The notes under the pieces: generated by a model
Told to the model about the DNA's origin: nothing
The model's input: the letters and a program-made list of their open reading frames with translations, nothing else
Databases searched by the model: none
Origin: Alkalisalibacterium limincola
Lineage (GTDB): Bacteria; Pseudomonadota; Gammaproteobacteria; Xanthomonadales; Xanthomonadaceae
Length of the DNA stretch: 64,000 bases
Direction of reading: 5' to 3'
Assembly (NCBI RefSeq): GCF_008017755.1
Contig: NZ_VRTS01000009.1
Coordinates: 62,001 to 126,000 of the forward strand
Translations under genes and position numbers: made by a program
Part shown: positions 31,884 through 41,743 of the stretch, in pieces
Layout of the letters: every line of letters starts with the position of its first letter
How positions within the stretch are numbered: position 1 is the stretch's first letter

Positions 31884-32444
31884 ATGCTCTACGCGCAGCT
31901 CCACCTGACGCTGCCGGCCTGGATACACGAGGAAGTCGACGCAGAGCGCCGTTGCCCGGACGCCGAATCGCAGGTCGCGCTGGCGATCCAGCTCTCGCGC
32001 CGCAATGTGGAGCATGGCAGCGGCGGCCCGTTCGGCGCGGCGGTGTTCGACGGCGAGGGACGGGTCCTCGGCATCGGCGTGAACCGGGTGGTCCCGCAGA
32101 ACTGTTCGGTCGCGCACGCCGAGATGATGGCCTTCATGCTGGCGCAGCAGCGCACCCAGCGCCACCGACTCAACGAGGACGGCGGCACGATCGTACTCGC
32201 CACGTCGGCCCAACCGTGCTGCATGTGCTACGGCGCCAGCTTCTGGGCAGGTATCGACACGCTGCGTATCGGGGCCCGCGCGGAGGACGTCATGGAGTTG
32301 ACCGAATTCGACGAAGGTCCGCTGCCCGAGGACTGGAGCGGTGAACTCGAGCGGCGCGGCATCGGCGTCGAGCGCGACATCCTGCGCGACCATGCCCGCG
32401 ACGTGCTGCGCCAGTACAGCCAGCTCTCCGGCCAGGCGTACTGA
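31884..32444 (+). CDS. Nucleoside deaminase-family protein (CDA superfamily)
   Basis: 186 residues of the cytidine-deaminase-like fold. Zinc ligands and the catalytic Glu are in VAHAEMMAF (H-A-E) and the two-Cys motif AQPCCMCYGA (PCxxC). The N-terminal GGPFGAAVFDGEGRVLGIGVN is the usual first strand pair. This arrangement is common to guanine deaminases and TadA-like small-molecule deaminases; TadA itself is unlikely given the N-terminal extension and different flanking residues. Substrate unknown. One base separates it from the lipoprotein stop and from the rlmM start. Confidence 0.88.
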   Translation: MLYAQLHLTLPAWIHEEVDAERRCPDAESQVALAIQLSRRNVEHGSGGPFGAAVFDGEGRVLGIGVNRVVPQNCSVAHAEMMAFMLAQQRTQRHRLNEDGGTIVLATSAQPCCMCYGASFWAGIDTLRIGARAEDVMELTEFDEGPLPEDWSGELERRGIGVERDILRDHARDVLRQYSQLSGQAY

Positions 32445-32445
32445 C

Positions 32446-33513
32446 ATGGCCACCCCGGTCGACCACCCCGCCGCGACGGGGCTGCTGTGCTTTTGTCGCG
32501 CCGGCTTCGAACCCGACCTGGCCGCCGAGCTCGGCGAGCGGGCGGCCGCGGCGGGCCACCACGGCTATGCGCGCACCGAGCGCGGTTCGGCCTACGTCGA
32601 ATGGCTCGGCACCCCGGACCCGCGGGCGCTCGACCGGGCCTTGCCCTGCCGTGACCTGGTGTTCGCCCGGACCAAGCTGCGCCTGCTGGCCGAATTGCCC
32701 GGCATCGACCCCGGTGACCGGATCGCCGCGCTGCTTCCGGTGCTGGCGCGGGGCCGCTGGGGCGAGCTGTGGGTCGAACACCCGGACGCGGATGCGACCC
32801 GGCCGCTGTCCGGCCTGGCGCGCGCGTTCGCCAATGCATTGCGCCCGGCCCTGCGAAAGGCCGGCCACCTCAGCGCCACGACCGACCCGCGCCTGCCACG
32901 CCTGCACGTGGTGTTGCTGGCCGGCGACCACCTCCTGGTGGCCGAGGCCGATCCGACCGACGCATCACCCTGGCCACTGGGGATTCCACGACTCCGGGTG
33001 CCTGCACAAGCGCCGTCACGCTCCGCGGCCAAGCTGGAGGAAGCCCTGCTCACACTGCTTGACGAGGACGAGCGGGACCGATGGCTGCAGCCGGGGATGC
33101 GCGCCGCCGACCTCGGCGCCGCACCGGGTGGCTGGAGCTGGATCCTCGCCCGCCGGCAACTGCGCGTGCAGGCGATCGACAACGGCCCGATGGCCGATGC
33201 CGCGATGGACACGGGCCTGATCGAACACCTGCGGGCGGACGGCTTCCGCTGGCACCCGTCGCAGCCGATCGACTGGATGGTCTGCGACATGGTGGAACAG
33301 CCGATCCGCGTTGCCTCGCGCATGGCCGAGTGGTTCGCGCACGGCTGGTGCCGGCATTCGATATTCAATCTGAAGCTGCCGATGAAGAAGCGCTGGCAGG
33401 AAACCCGGCGCTGCCTGGATCACTTCGGCGAGTCGGCGGGACCGCTGAAGGTGCTGCGCGCGCGCCAGCTCTACCACGACCGCGAGGAGATCACGGTCTT
33501 CGCCAGCCGCTAG
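32446..33513 (+). CDS. rlmM: 23S rRNA 2'-O-ribose C2498 methyltransferase
   Basis: SAM-dependent methyltransferase that 2'-O-methylates C2498 in the peptidyl-transferase centre. 355 residues against 366 in E. coli. The THUMP-containing N-terminal half starts LLCFCRAGFEPDLAAELG; the Rossmann half has MRAADLGAAPGGWSWILARR (SAM loop), DWMVCDMVEQP with the catalytic Asp, and SIFNLKLPMKKRW with the catalytic Lys. ATG 32446. It follows the deaminase by one base and is convergent with the flavin hydroxylase gene, about nine bases apart. Confidence 0.95.
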   Translation: MATPVDHPAATGLLCFCRAGFEPDLAAELGERAAAAGHHGYARTERGSAYVEWLGTPDPRALDRALPCRDLVFARTKLRLLAELPGIDPGDRIAALLPVLARGRWGELWVEHPDADATRPLSGLARAFANALRPALRKAGHLSATTDPRLPRLHVVLLAGDHLLVAEADPTDASPWPLGIPRLRVPAQAPSRSAAKLEEALLTLLDEDERDRWLQPGMRAADLGAAPGGWSWILARRQLRVQAIDNGPMADAAMDTGLIEHLRADGFRWHPSQPIDWMVCDMVEQPIRVASRMAEWFAHGWCRHSIFNLKLPMKKRWQETRRCLDHFGESAGPLKVLRARQLYHDREEITVFASR

Positions 33514-33522
33514 TGCCTGCGC

Positions 33523-34701
33523 TCAGCGCCCTGCGGCGTGGCGCCACAACCGTCGTGCCAGGCCCGGCACGGCGTTGGCCAGGCCCAGCGCCTTCCCGCG
33601 CAGCAGCGTGGGCGCCAGCGCATCGCTGGAGAAGACACGATTGATGCCATCGAAGGCCCAGGCCGCGATGACGTTGTCGCTGCGGCGCTCGCGCTGGTAG
33701 CGCGCCAGGCGGTGGGCGGCGCCGATGTCGCGCGCCCCCGCCGCCTCCACCAGCCTTTGCAGGCAGGCAGCATCGCGGAGCCCAAGGTTCACGCCCTGCC
33801 CTGCCAACGGATGCACCGCATGCGCGGCATCGCCGGCCAACACCACGCGACCCGCCACGTAGCTCCGGGCGAGTTGGCGACGCAGCGGAAACGCGGCGCG
33901 CTGCGACACCGAAGTGATCGCGCCGAGGCGGCCGTCGAAGGCACGCTCGAGTTCGCGCATGAACTGCTCGTCCGTGACCTCGAGCAGCCGCGTGGCCTCG
34001 GCGTCGGGCAGCGACCAGACGATCGAGCAGCGGCCATCGGCGACCGGCAGGAACGCCACTGGCCCACCCGGAAGGAAACGCTGCCATGCCGTGTCCTGAT
34101 GGGGATGCTCGGTGCCGACGTAGGCGACCAGGCCGCGCTGGTCGTAGGCATGTGCGTCCACCTCGATGCCGGCCAGGCCACGCAGTGTCGAACCAGCGCC
34201 GTCGGCAGCGACCACCAGTGGCGCGGCCACGCGGGTGCCATCGTCGAGGCCCAGCGTGGCCCGATCGCCGTCCTGCTCCAGGTGTTCGACCCGGGCCGGG
34301 CACATCCGCCGCAGGCCGCGTTCCCGACCAAGTGCTTCCCATAGCGAGGCGGCAACCAGGTCGAGCTCGACGATCCAACCCAGTTCCGGTTGCCCGAAGC
34401 GATCGGCATCGAAGTCCAGTTCGCCGCCGCCCGCCGCATCCCAGACACGCATGCGACGGTACGGGTGGGCCCGCCTGGCGGCGATCGCCGGCCACACCTC
34501 CAGCGCCTTGAGCTGATCGACGGCGTCCGCCGCCAGCGCCACCACCCTGAGGCCCGGTGACCCCCCGTCCCATCCAACCGGCTCGCGCGACTCCACCAGC
34601 GCCACCCGGCGACCGCTGCGCGACAGCGTCAGCGCCAGCATCGCGCCCACCACGCCGGCGCCGACGACGATCGCGTCGAATCGATCGCGTGGGGCGCTCA
34701 T
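33523..34701 (-). CDS. FAD-dependent hydroxylase, UbiH/UbiF/COQ6 family (UbiI/UbiM-like)
   Basis: 392-residue flavoprotein monooxygenase of the ubiquinone hydroxylase group. FAD-binding VVGAGVVGAMLALTLSRSG at the N-terminus, ADGAGSTLRGLAGI in the middle (DG motif) and VLAGDAAHAVHPLAGQGVNL near residue 300. Members hydroxylate C1, C5 or C6 of the ubiquinone ring; the position cannot be assigned here. The ATG at 34701 overlaps the stop of the upstream UbiH-like gene, so the two hydroxylases are made together, a common arrangement in this family. Confidence 0.9.
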   Translation of the reverse strand: MSAPRDRFDAIVVGAGVVGAMLALTLSRSGRRVALVESREPVGWDGGSPGLRVVALAADAVDQLKALEVWPAIAARRAHPYRRMRVWDAAGGGELDFDADRFGQPELGWIVELDLVAASLWEALGRERGLRRMCPARVEHLEQDGDRATLGLDDGTRVAAPLVVAADGAGSTLRGLAGIEVDAHAYDQRGLVAYVGTEHPHQDTAWQRFLPGGPVAFLPVADGRCSIVWSLPDAEATRLLEVTDEQFMRELERAFDGRLGAITSVSQRAAFPLRRQLARSYVAGRVVLAGDAAHAVHPLAGQGVNLGLRDAACLQRLVEAAGARDIGAAHRLARYQRERRSDNVIAAWAFDGINRVFSSDALAPTLLRGKALGLANAVPGLARRLWRHAAGR

Positions 34702-35944
34702 GAACCGGCCCCGTGATCGCCTGCACGGCCCCGGGCCAGACCTGGCACCTGGCCACGGAAACCCATGGCCCCGGTCGCCAGGCGTGCCTTCATGGCCGGC
34801 ATGCGCTCCAGCGCCAGGAGGCCCAGGGATCGCAGGGCATGCATGCCCATGCCGGGGTTGGACGTGACCCGCGCAAGGCCGTCGCTGAACGCGAGGGTCT
34901 GCTCGCGATCAGCGGCGCGCAGGGCGGGATATTCCGCCAGCAACGGCGCCGCGCCGGGATCGGCCGAGGCCCCGGGACGCGCCAGCAACTCCGCCAGGGT
35001 CAGCGCGTCGCGCAAACCGAGGTTGAAGCCCTGGGCGCCGATCGGGTGCATGGTCTGGGCGGCATTTCCGACCAGCACCACGCGCGGCGCCACGAGCTCC
35101 CGGGCAATGCAACGACGGATCGGGTAGCGGCTGCGCCTGCCGCCCGGATCAAGCGCCCGGCGCGTCCGCCGAAGCGTTGCTGGAACAGCGCCAGATAGTC
35201 CGCGTCGGGAAACTCGGCGACGGCATCGGCATCTTCGGTGGGCACACCGATGATCGCGCCGTAGTGGCCATCGGGCCGCGGGAGCAGGGCAATCGGCCCG
35301 GAATCGCTGAAGCGCTCCCAGGCCGTTCCATCGGGAGCGCGCGCGGCAGCGAGGCTGCACACGAACAGGGTTTGCCCATAGTCGTGATCGTCGGTCGCGA
35401 TGCCCATGGCCGAACGGACGGGGCTGGCGGTGCCGTCAGCCGCCACCAGCAGGCGGGCATGCAGGCGAGATTCGGTTCCCGCGTCGGGACCGACGCCGGA
35501 AACGGCCACCTCGACATGGTCCTCGCCCACCTCCAGGCCGGTCAGGACCGCAGGCCGGTGCCGCCGAAGCGTGGCCAGGCCAGCCAGGCGCGCCTCCAGC
35601 GCCGCACCCAGGTCGCGTGCGACGACGACGCCGCCGAACGCGTCGCGTCCGAACTCCCGCGCGTCGAGCCGCACCGCGCCCAGGTCGCCGCGGCGACTGA
35701 CGTGGATCCGGCGGATGGGCGCGGGTGGCGTGGCCAGGCGCGACAGCACCCCGAGCGCATCGAGCGCATTGAGGCTGGCGGCGGCCAGGGCGAGGTTGCG
35801 CTCGTCGAAGGCGGGCGGACCCGAAGCGCCGTGGCCGGTGCCGGGGGTCGCCTCGACCATGCCCACGCGCAATCCCAGGGGCTCGAGCGCACAGGCCAGG
35901 CTGCTTCCGACCAGGCCACCACCGATGATCAACACGTCGTACAT
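34698..35944 (-). CDS. ubiH: 2-octaprenyl-6-methoxyphenyl hydroxylase-like protein (apparent frameshift)
   Basis: Ubiquinone-pathway flavin monooxygenase. IIGGGLVGSSLACAL (FAD ADP-binding) starts the protein; VAADGTASPVRSAMGI is the central DG motif and VLVGNAAQTMHPIGAQGFNL, the UbiH-type variant with GN in place of GD, lies near the end. The frame shifts near 35145 after RFGGRAGRLIRA; one added base gives GRRSRYPIRRCIARELV. ATG 35944. The restored length of about 415 residues fits. It is divergent from the DUF6580-like gene and coupled by ATGA to the second hydroxylase. Confidence 0.88.
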
Positions 35945-36051
35945 GCCGGCTCCGCGCCTCCATCCCGGCGCAGGGCGGCGGGCCGGTCGATGGAGACTTT
36001 GCGCTATGCTACCGGGCCTGTGCCGTGCCCCGCCATGAAGCTGAAATCGCA

Positions 36052-36627
36052 ATGAAGCCATCGACCCCGAACGCTATGCTCTCTCCCGGCCCGCTGGTCC
36101 TGCTCGGCCTGATCCTGGCCGCCGCCCTGTCCCGGCTGCTGCCGACCCCTCCGAACTTCTCGCCGGTCGAGGCCATGGCGCTGTTTGGCGGCGCCTACTT
36201 CGCCGCGCGCTGGCTGTCGCTGCTGGTGCCGCTGCTGGCGATGCTGGTGGCCGACCTGGCCCTGGCCGCAGTCCATGGCGGGCTCTACGCCAGCCATCTG
36301 TTCGGCAGCGGTTTCTGGCTGGTCTACGCCTGCATCATCGGCATGAGCCTCATGGGCTTCGCGCTTCGCGGCCGGGTGACCGGCGCGCGCGTGCTGGGCT
36401 TGTCGCTGCTGGGCGCACTCGGGTTCTTCCTGGTCACGAACTTCGCCGCCTGGCTCGGCTCGCCGCTGTACCCGCAGACGATGGCCGGCCTGGGCGCCAG
36501 CTACGTCGCCGCGATTCCGTTCTTCAAGTGGTCGGTGCTGAGCACGCTGTTCTACGCGGCGATCCTGTTCGGCGGCTTCGAGCTGCTGCGCCGGCGTACG
36601 CCGGCGCTGCGCCCGCAGACGGTCTGA
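36052..36627 (+). CDS. DUF6580-like integral membrane protein
   Basis: 191 residues with about five hydrophobic helices (LVLLGLILAAALSRLLP, then AYFAARWLSLLVPLLAMLVADL, FWLVYACIIGMSLMGFAL, LGLSLLGALGFFLVTNFAAW, VLSTLFYAAILFGGFELL). The PNFSPVEAMALFGGAYFA segment after helix 1 is the mark I associate with DUF6580; no transport function is established. I use ATG 36052; an in-frame start at 36025 adds nine unconvincing residues. It lies seven bases before the PduO-type adenosyltransferase on the same strand, but membership of cobalamin metabolism is not shown. Confidence 0.72.
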   Translation: MKPSTPNAMLSPGPLVLLGLILAAALSRLLPTPPNFSPVEAMALFGGAYFAARWLSLLVPLLAMLVADLALAAVHGGLYASHLFGSGFWLVYACIIGMSLMGFALRGRVTGARVLGLSLLGALGFFLVTNFAAWLGSPLYPQTMAGLGASYVAAIPFFKWSVLSTLFYAAILFGGFELLRRRTPALRPQTV

Positions 36628-36633
36628 GCCCTC

Positions 36634-37188
36634 GTGGGCAACCGCCTGTCGAAGATCTACACCCGCACCGGCGACGACGGCACCACCGGCCTGGGCGATG
36701 GCAGCCGCGTGGCCAAGGATTCGGCACGGGTCACCGCCTACGGCACCGTCGACGAAGCGAATTCGGCCATCGGCCTGGTCCTGGCCTGTGAGTTGCCCGA
36801 ACCGGTACGTGCCCTGCTGGTAGGGGTACAGCACCAGTTGTTCGATCTCGGTGGCGAGCTGTGCATCCCGGGGCACACCGCGATCCAGGACGCCGACATC
36901 GAGCGCCTCGAGCAGGCGCTCGACGGCCTCAATGCCGACCTGCCGCCGCTGAAGGATTTCATCCTGCCCGGAGGGGGCCTGGCTGCCGCGCACTGCCACC
37001 TGGCGCGCACGATCTGCCGCCGTGCCGAGCGCGAGGTCGTCACGCTGTCCCATCACGACGCCGTGCGACCGCAGGCAATCCGCTACCTCAACCGGCTTTC
37101 CGACCTGCTGTTCGTGGTGGCCCGCGTGCTGGCGCGCGAGAGTGGCCACGGCGAAGTGTTGTGGAAGCACGAACGCCGCAACGGCTGA
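36634..37188 (+). CDS. PduO-type cob(I)yrinic acid a,c-diamide adenosyltransferase
   Basis: Transfers the 5'-deoxyadenosyl group from ATP to cob(I)alamin. 184 residues. The ATP-binding N-terminus KIYTRTGDDGTTGLGDGSRV and the helical core with YGTVDEANSAIG, LPGGGLAAAHCHLARTICRRAEREVV and LNRLSDLLFVVAR match PduO/MMAB. GTG start at 36634. No other cobalamin gene is in the window, so the organism may salvage cobalamin rather than make it; that cannot be judged from here. Confidence 0.93.
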   Translation: MGNRLSKIYTRTGDDGTTGLGDGSRVAKDSARVTAYGTVDEANSAIGLVLACELPEPVRALLVGVQHQLFDLGGELCIPGHTAIQDADIERLEQALDGLNADLPPLKDFILPGGGLAAAHCHLARTICRRAEREVVTLSHHDAVRPQAIRYLNRLSDLLFVVARVLARESGHGEVLWKHERRNG

Positions 37189-37214
37189 GCCCGCACGATG
37201 CCGAGGGGCACTAC

Positions 37215-38138
37215 ATGAGCCTGGTCATCTTCAGCCACCCGGCATGCATGGAGCATCGCCCGGGCCCGGGCCACCCCGAATCGCCCGAGCGCCTGCAGGC
37301 GGTGGCGCAGGCGCTGCTGGCGGCCCTTCCCGAGGTGCCCTGGCGTGAAGCCCCGCAGGCCCTGCGCAGCCAGCTGGCCCGGGTGCACTCGGACACGCTG
37401 CTGGCCGCCGTACTGGATGTGGAGGTTGGCGAGGAACCCTACCGGCTCGACCCCGACACCGTCATGAGCCGGCACTCGCGCGAGGCGGCGCTGCGCTGCG
37501 CCGGTGCCGGCGTGGCAGCGGTCGACGCGGTGCTTCGCGGCGAGACCTCCCGCGCCTTCTGCGCGGTACGCCCGCCCGGGCACCACGCCACGGCGGACAT
37601 CGCGATGGGATTCTGCCTGTTCAATGCCGTGGCGGTGGCCGCGCTGCATGCGGTCGAGGCCCATGGCCTGGACCGCGTGGCAATCGCCGATTTCGACGTG
37701 CACCACGGCAACGGCACCCAGGCCATCGTCGAACACGACGAGCGGATCATGTACGTGTCCTCGCACCAGGCGGCGCTGTATCCGGGCACCGGTGGCCGCG
37801 AGGAGCGTGGCGTCGGCAACGTGCTCAACCAACCCATCCAGCCCGGCGGGGATGGCGAGGCGCTGAGGGCCGCGTGGCGCGAGCAGCTGCTTCCGGCCAT
37901 CGATGCATTCCGGCCCCAGCTGCTGCTGGTTTCCGCGGGATTCGATGCACACCGCCTGGACCCGCTGGCCGACCTCAACGTCGAGGCCGAGGACTACGCG
38001 TGGCTGACCGGCGAGCTGGTGGCGCTGGCGCGTCGACATGCCCGTGGCCGGGTCGTGTCGCTGCTCGAGGGCGGCTACAGTCTGGCCGCATTGCGCGAAT
38101 GCAGCGTCGCCCACGTGCGGGCGCTGGACGTCTCTTGA
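37215..38138 (+). CDS. Histone deacetylase family protein
   Basis: 307-residue zinc deacetylase of the arginase/deacetylase fold. Motifs: HPESPERLQAV at the N-terminus, VRPPGHHATADIAMGFCLFN with the tandem catalytic His pair, IADFDVHHGNGTQAIVE with zinc Asp and His, SAGFDAHRLDPLA with the second zinc Asp and LEGGYSLAAL with the Gly-Gly-Tyr end. Bacterial members act on acetylated polyamines, acetoin-related targets or unknown amides; substrate unassigned. ATG 37215; a 26-base gap separates it from the adenosyltransferase. Confidence 0.93.
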   Translation: MSLVIFSHPACMEHRPGPGHPESPERLQAVAQALLAALPEVPWREAPQALRSQLARVHSDTLLAAVLDVEVGEEPYRLDPDTVMSRHSREAALRCAGAGVAAVDAVLRGETSRAFCAVRPPGHHATADIAMGFCLFNAVAVAALHAVEAHGLDRVAIADFDVHHGNGTQAIVEHDERIMYVSSHQAALYPGTGGREERGVGNVLNQPIQPGGDGEALRAAWREQLLPAIDAFRPQLLLVSAGFDAHRLDPLADLNVEAEDYAWLTGELVALARRHARGRVVSLLEGGYSLAALRECSVAHVRALDVS

Positions 38139-38194
38139 GCCGGCGGCATTGCCGGCACGCCCCGGCTGCGGCACTCTAGCTCGCGTTCACCCTG

Positions 38195-40401
38195 ATGGAT
38201 TACCGCGTGCCGCCTCGCCTGCGACAGCTACCGATTGCCCTCGCCGCCGCACTGGCCGCGCTGCACGCCACCCCCTCCCTGGCACAGGACTGGACCCTGT
38301 GCCGGGCGCCCGATGCGATACCCGCCTTCCGCGAACTGCCGCCCGAGGCACGACCGCGCGCCGAGGCACCGGTGAACATCGAGGCGCTGGAGCTCGACGT
38401 GAGCGACGAGAACCGCACGGTCCTCACGGGGGACGTGGAACTTTGGCGGGCCGACCAGTGGCTCGGCACCGACGTGCTGGTGTACGAGCACGCGGTGGAG
38501 CGCTACCAGGCCCAGGGCGAGGTGCGCTACCAGGACGACTCGATGCGCTTCACGGCGCAACGCATGCAGGGTGACCTGGCGGCCGACACCCATGAGCTCG
38601 ACGAGGTGCGCTACCAGCTGGTCACCCAGCGCGGCAACGGCGAGGCCCGCCAGGTCCGCTTGCGCGGCAACATCGGCGAGATGCAGGGGGCCAGCTTCAG
38701 CACCTGCGATCCGGACAAGCGCAGCTGGGAACTGCGCGCCAGCGACATCCGCGTGGACCAGGACGAGGGGATGGGGACCGCGCGCGGCGCCACGATCTAC
38801 CTGGGCGGCGTGCCGGTGCTGTACACGCCGTGGCTGAGCTTCCCGACCGATGACCGTCGCCGCTCCGGCCTGCTCTACCCGACCGTGGGCTACGACGCCG
38901 AGAGTGGGCTGGACCTGAGCATCCCCTACTACCTCAACCTGGCACCGAACTACGACATGACGCTGACCCCGCGCCTCCTCGGGCGACGCGGCGTCATGCT
39001 GGGCACCGAGTTCCGCTACCTCACCCCCCGCCACCGCGGCACGCTGGAGACGACCTGGCTGCCCAACGACCGCCTCGCCGACCGGGACCGCGCTTCGCTG
39101 CGGCTCAACCACGTCAGCCGCCTGAACCGCCATTGGCTCGGACAGGCGAACGTGTGGCGCTTCAGCGACCGCGAGTACCTGGAGGACTTCAGCGAGAGCA
39201 GCCACCTGCGGGCGCAGAGCCAGATCCGGAGCATCGCCGGCTTCCATGGACGCGGACAGTTCTGGGACTCCAGCATCAGCGCGTCGAAATTCCAGCTCAC
39301 CGACCCGCTGCTGGGCGAGAACTCGCTGCAATACGCGCAACTGCCCCGGGTGACGTTCCGCTACCAGCGCCCGCTGCTGCCGTGGCTGGAAGCCGGCGTG
39401 CGCTCGGAGGCGGTCGCCTTCGAGCACCCGACGCGGGTGGAGGCACGGCGGCTGGACCTGCGGCCCTGGATGGCGGCGCCGCTGGAGGGCAACGCCTGGT
39501 TCGTGCGACCGGAGCTGGGCTATCGCTACACGGCCTACGACATCGACCGCGCCACCGACGACAGTCCCAGCAGGGGGCTGCCGATCGCCAGCCTGGACAT
39601 GGGGGCGTTCTTCGAGCGACCGGCCAACCTGTTCGGGCGTGAATTCATCAACACCCTGGAGCCGCGGCTGTACTACCTCTACGTGCCCTACCGCGACCAG
39701 GACAACCTGCCGGTGTTCGACAGCCGCGAGCTGACCTTCGGCTATGCCCAGCTGTTCCGTGACAACCGCTTCTCCGGTGCCGACCGCCAGGGCGACGCCA
39801 ACCAGGCCACGGCGGCAGTGACCACGCGCCTGCTCGACCCCGGCACGGGCCGCGAGTGGCTCAACGCCAGCGTCGGACAGATCCGCTACTTCACCCCGCC
39901 CCGGGTCACGCTGCCCGGCCAGGCGCGCCGGAGTGGAGCGGTTCGGACTACGTCGTCGAGGCGGAGTTGCTGTTCAACGACCGCTGGAGCGTGCGTACCA
40001 GCCAGGTCTACAGCCCCGAGCTGTCCTCGCGGACGCTCTCGGCGATCCGGGGACAGTACCGCTACGGCAACGGCGGCCTGGTCAACCTGGGCTACCGCTA
40101 CCGGCGCGACCAGCTCGAACAGACCGACCTGTCCTTCGTCCAGCCGATCAGGGAGAACTGGCGGCTGATCGGACGCTGGAACTACTCGATCCTCGACCGG
40201 TCTACGATCGAGGCCATCGGTGGCGTCGAATGGGAAGGCTGCTGCCTCGCCGTCCGCCTGCTGGGCCGCCACTACGTTCGCAACCGCGAAGGTGAAAAGA
40301 ACAATGCCGTGTACCTGGAGATCGAGCTCAAGGGGCTGGGCAGCTTCGGCCGCAGGACCGGCGAACTGCTCGAGCGTGCTATCCTCGATTACGATCGCTG
40401 A
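38195..40401 (+). CDS. lptD: LPS-assembly protein LptD (apparent frameshift)
   Basis: Outer-membrane barrel that, with LptE, inserts lipopolysaccharide in the outer leaflet. A signal peptide (about residues 1-30) precedes the LptA-like jelly-roll (DVELWRADQWLGTDVLVYEHA, RLRGNIGEMQGASFSTCDPDK with a disulfide Cys). The barrel begins near TPWLSFPTDDRRRSGLLYPT, a highly conserved LptD segment, and contains WLPNDRLADRDRASL and the late CC pair in EWEGCCLAVRLL. The frame breaks near 39923 and resumes as PEWSGSDYVVEAELLF. Restored length is about 735 residues. Start ATG 38195. It heads the lptD-surA-pdxA-rsmA-apaG-apaH run. Confidence 0.94.
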
Positions 40402-40447
40402 CCCTCCCTGCCCCGCGCCGAACGCTGCGCGCCGGAGTTACAACCCT

Positions 40448-41740
40448 ATGAAATCCATTGCTTTTCCGCTGTTCCTGGCCGCGGCCCTCCTGCTTGTGCC
40501 GGAGCTCAAGGCCCAGTCCATGACCCAGCCCATCGACGGCATCGTCGCGGTGGTCGACGAGAGCGTGATCCTGCGCAGCGAACTCGACACCGCAGTCGGC
40601 AACGTCATGGCGCAGAACGCCGCACGCGCCGACCAGTTGCCGCCGCGTTCGGTGCTGGAGCGCCAGGTGCTGGAACAGATGATCGTCATGCGCGTGCAGG
40701 TGGACCGCGCCACCGAGATGGGCATCCGCATCAACGACGCCCAGCTCGAGCAGGCGATCGCCAGCGTGGCCCAGGGCAACAGCATGAACCCGGCGCAGCT
40801 GCGCCAGCGCGTGGAAGCCGACGGGCTGTCCTGGGAGGAGTTCCGCAGCTCGATGCGCGAGGAACTGCTGGTCCAGCAGCTGCACCAGCGGATGATGCGC
40901 AGCCGGGTCGCGGTCAGCGAGTCCGAGGTCGACATGGCCCTTTCGACGCTGGGCGACGAACCGTCCGTGCTCTACCGGCTCGCCAACATCCTCGTGGCAC
41001 TGCCCGAAGGGGCCACCCCCGAGCAGATCGAGCTGGCCCAGACCAAGGTCAACGGCGTGAAGGCACTGCTCGACCGCGGCGAACTGGATTTCGCCTCGGC
41101 GGCCATCCGCTACTCCGACGCGGGCAATGCGCTGCAGGGTGGCGACCTGGAGTGGCGCAGCCTCGACGAGATCCCCACCGTCTTCGCGTCGATGGTGCGT
41201 GAGATGGCTCCCGGCGACATCAGCGAGCCGGTTCGTGGCCCCAGTGGATTCCAGTTGATCCAGCTGACCGACCGGCGCAGCCAGGACGGCCAGATGGTGA
41301 CCGAGTACCGCGCGCGAGGCATCGTGGTGCGCAAGTCCGAGCTGGTGACCTCGGCCCAGGCGCAACGTCGTGTCGAGGAGCTGCGCAGCCGCATCGAAGC
41401 CGGCGAGGACTTCGCCACGCTGGCGCGCGAGCATTCCGACGACACCACGAACCGCGCCCAGGGCGGCGACATGGGCTGGTTCCAGCTCAACGACTGGGGC
41501 AGTGGCGTCGCAGCCCAGATCCAGCAGCTCAGCGACGGCCAGCTTTCCCAGCCCTTCGAGACCGAGTTCGGCTGGCACCTGATCAAGCGCGAGGATTCCC
41601 GCCAGACCGACGTGAGCGACGCCAACCGCCGCAACCAGATGCGCGAGATGATTGGCCGCCGCAAGTCCGAAGAAGAGCTCGAGCGCTTCGTGCGCCAGCT
41701 GCGCTCGGAAGCCTACGTCGACATCCGCCTGGAATCCTGA
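40448..41740 (+). CDS. surA: Periplasmic chaperone / peptidyl-prolyl isomerase SurA
   Basis: Escorts unfolded outer-membrane proteins to the BAM complex. 430 residues: signal peptide (MKSIAFPLFLAAALLLVPELKA), chaperone N-domain starting DGIVAVVDESVILRSELD, then two parvulin domains at about residues 170-275 (AIRYSDAGNALQGGDLEW) and 280-390 (ATLAREHSDDTTNRAQGGDMGWF, TEFGWHLIKRED), and a C-terminal helix. ATG 40448. It is 46 bases after lptD, a main SurA client, and four bases before pdxA. Confidence 0.96.
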   Translation: MKSIAFPLFLAAALLLVPELKAQSMTQPIDGIVAVVDESVILRSELDTAVGNVMAQNAARADQLPPRSVLERQVLEQMIVMRVQVDRATEMGIRINDAQLEQAIASVAQGNSMNPAQLRQRVEADGLSWEEFRSSMREELLVQQLHQRMMRSRVAVSESEVDMALSTLGDEPSVLYRLANILVALPEGATPEQIELAQTKVNGVKALLDRGELDFASAAIRYSDAGNALQGGDLEWRSLDEIPTVFASMVREMAPGDISEPVRGPSGFQLIQLTDRRSQDGQMVTEYRARGIVVRKSELVTSAQAQRRVEELRSRIEAGEDFATLAREHSDDTTNRAQGGDMGWFQLNDWGSGVAAQIQQLSDGQLSQPFETEFGWHLIKREDSRQTDVSDANRRNQMREMIGRRKSEEELERFVRQLRSEAYVDIRLES

Positions 41741-41743
41741 GCC

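Noticed and set aside
31884..32444. tRNA adenosine deaminase TadA
   Set aside because: The zinc and Glu motifs are common to the whole superfamily; the N-terminal extension and flanking residues differ from TadA, so a more general deaminase call is safer.
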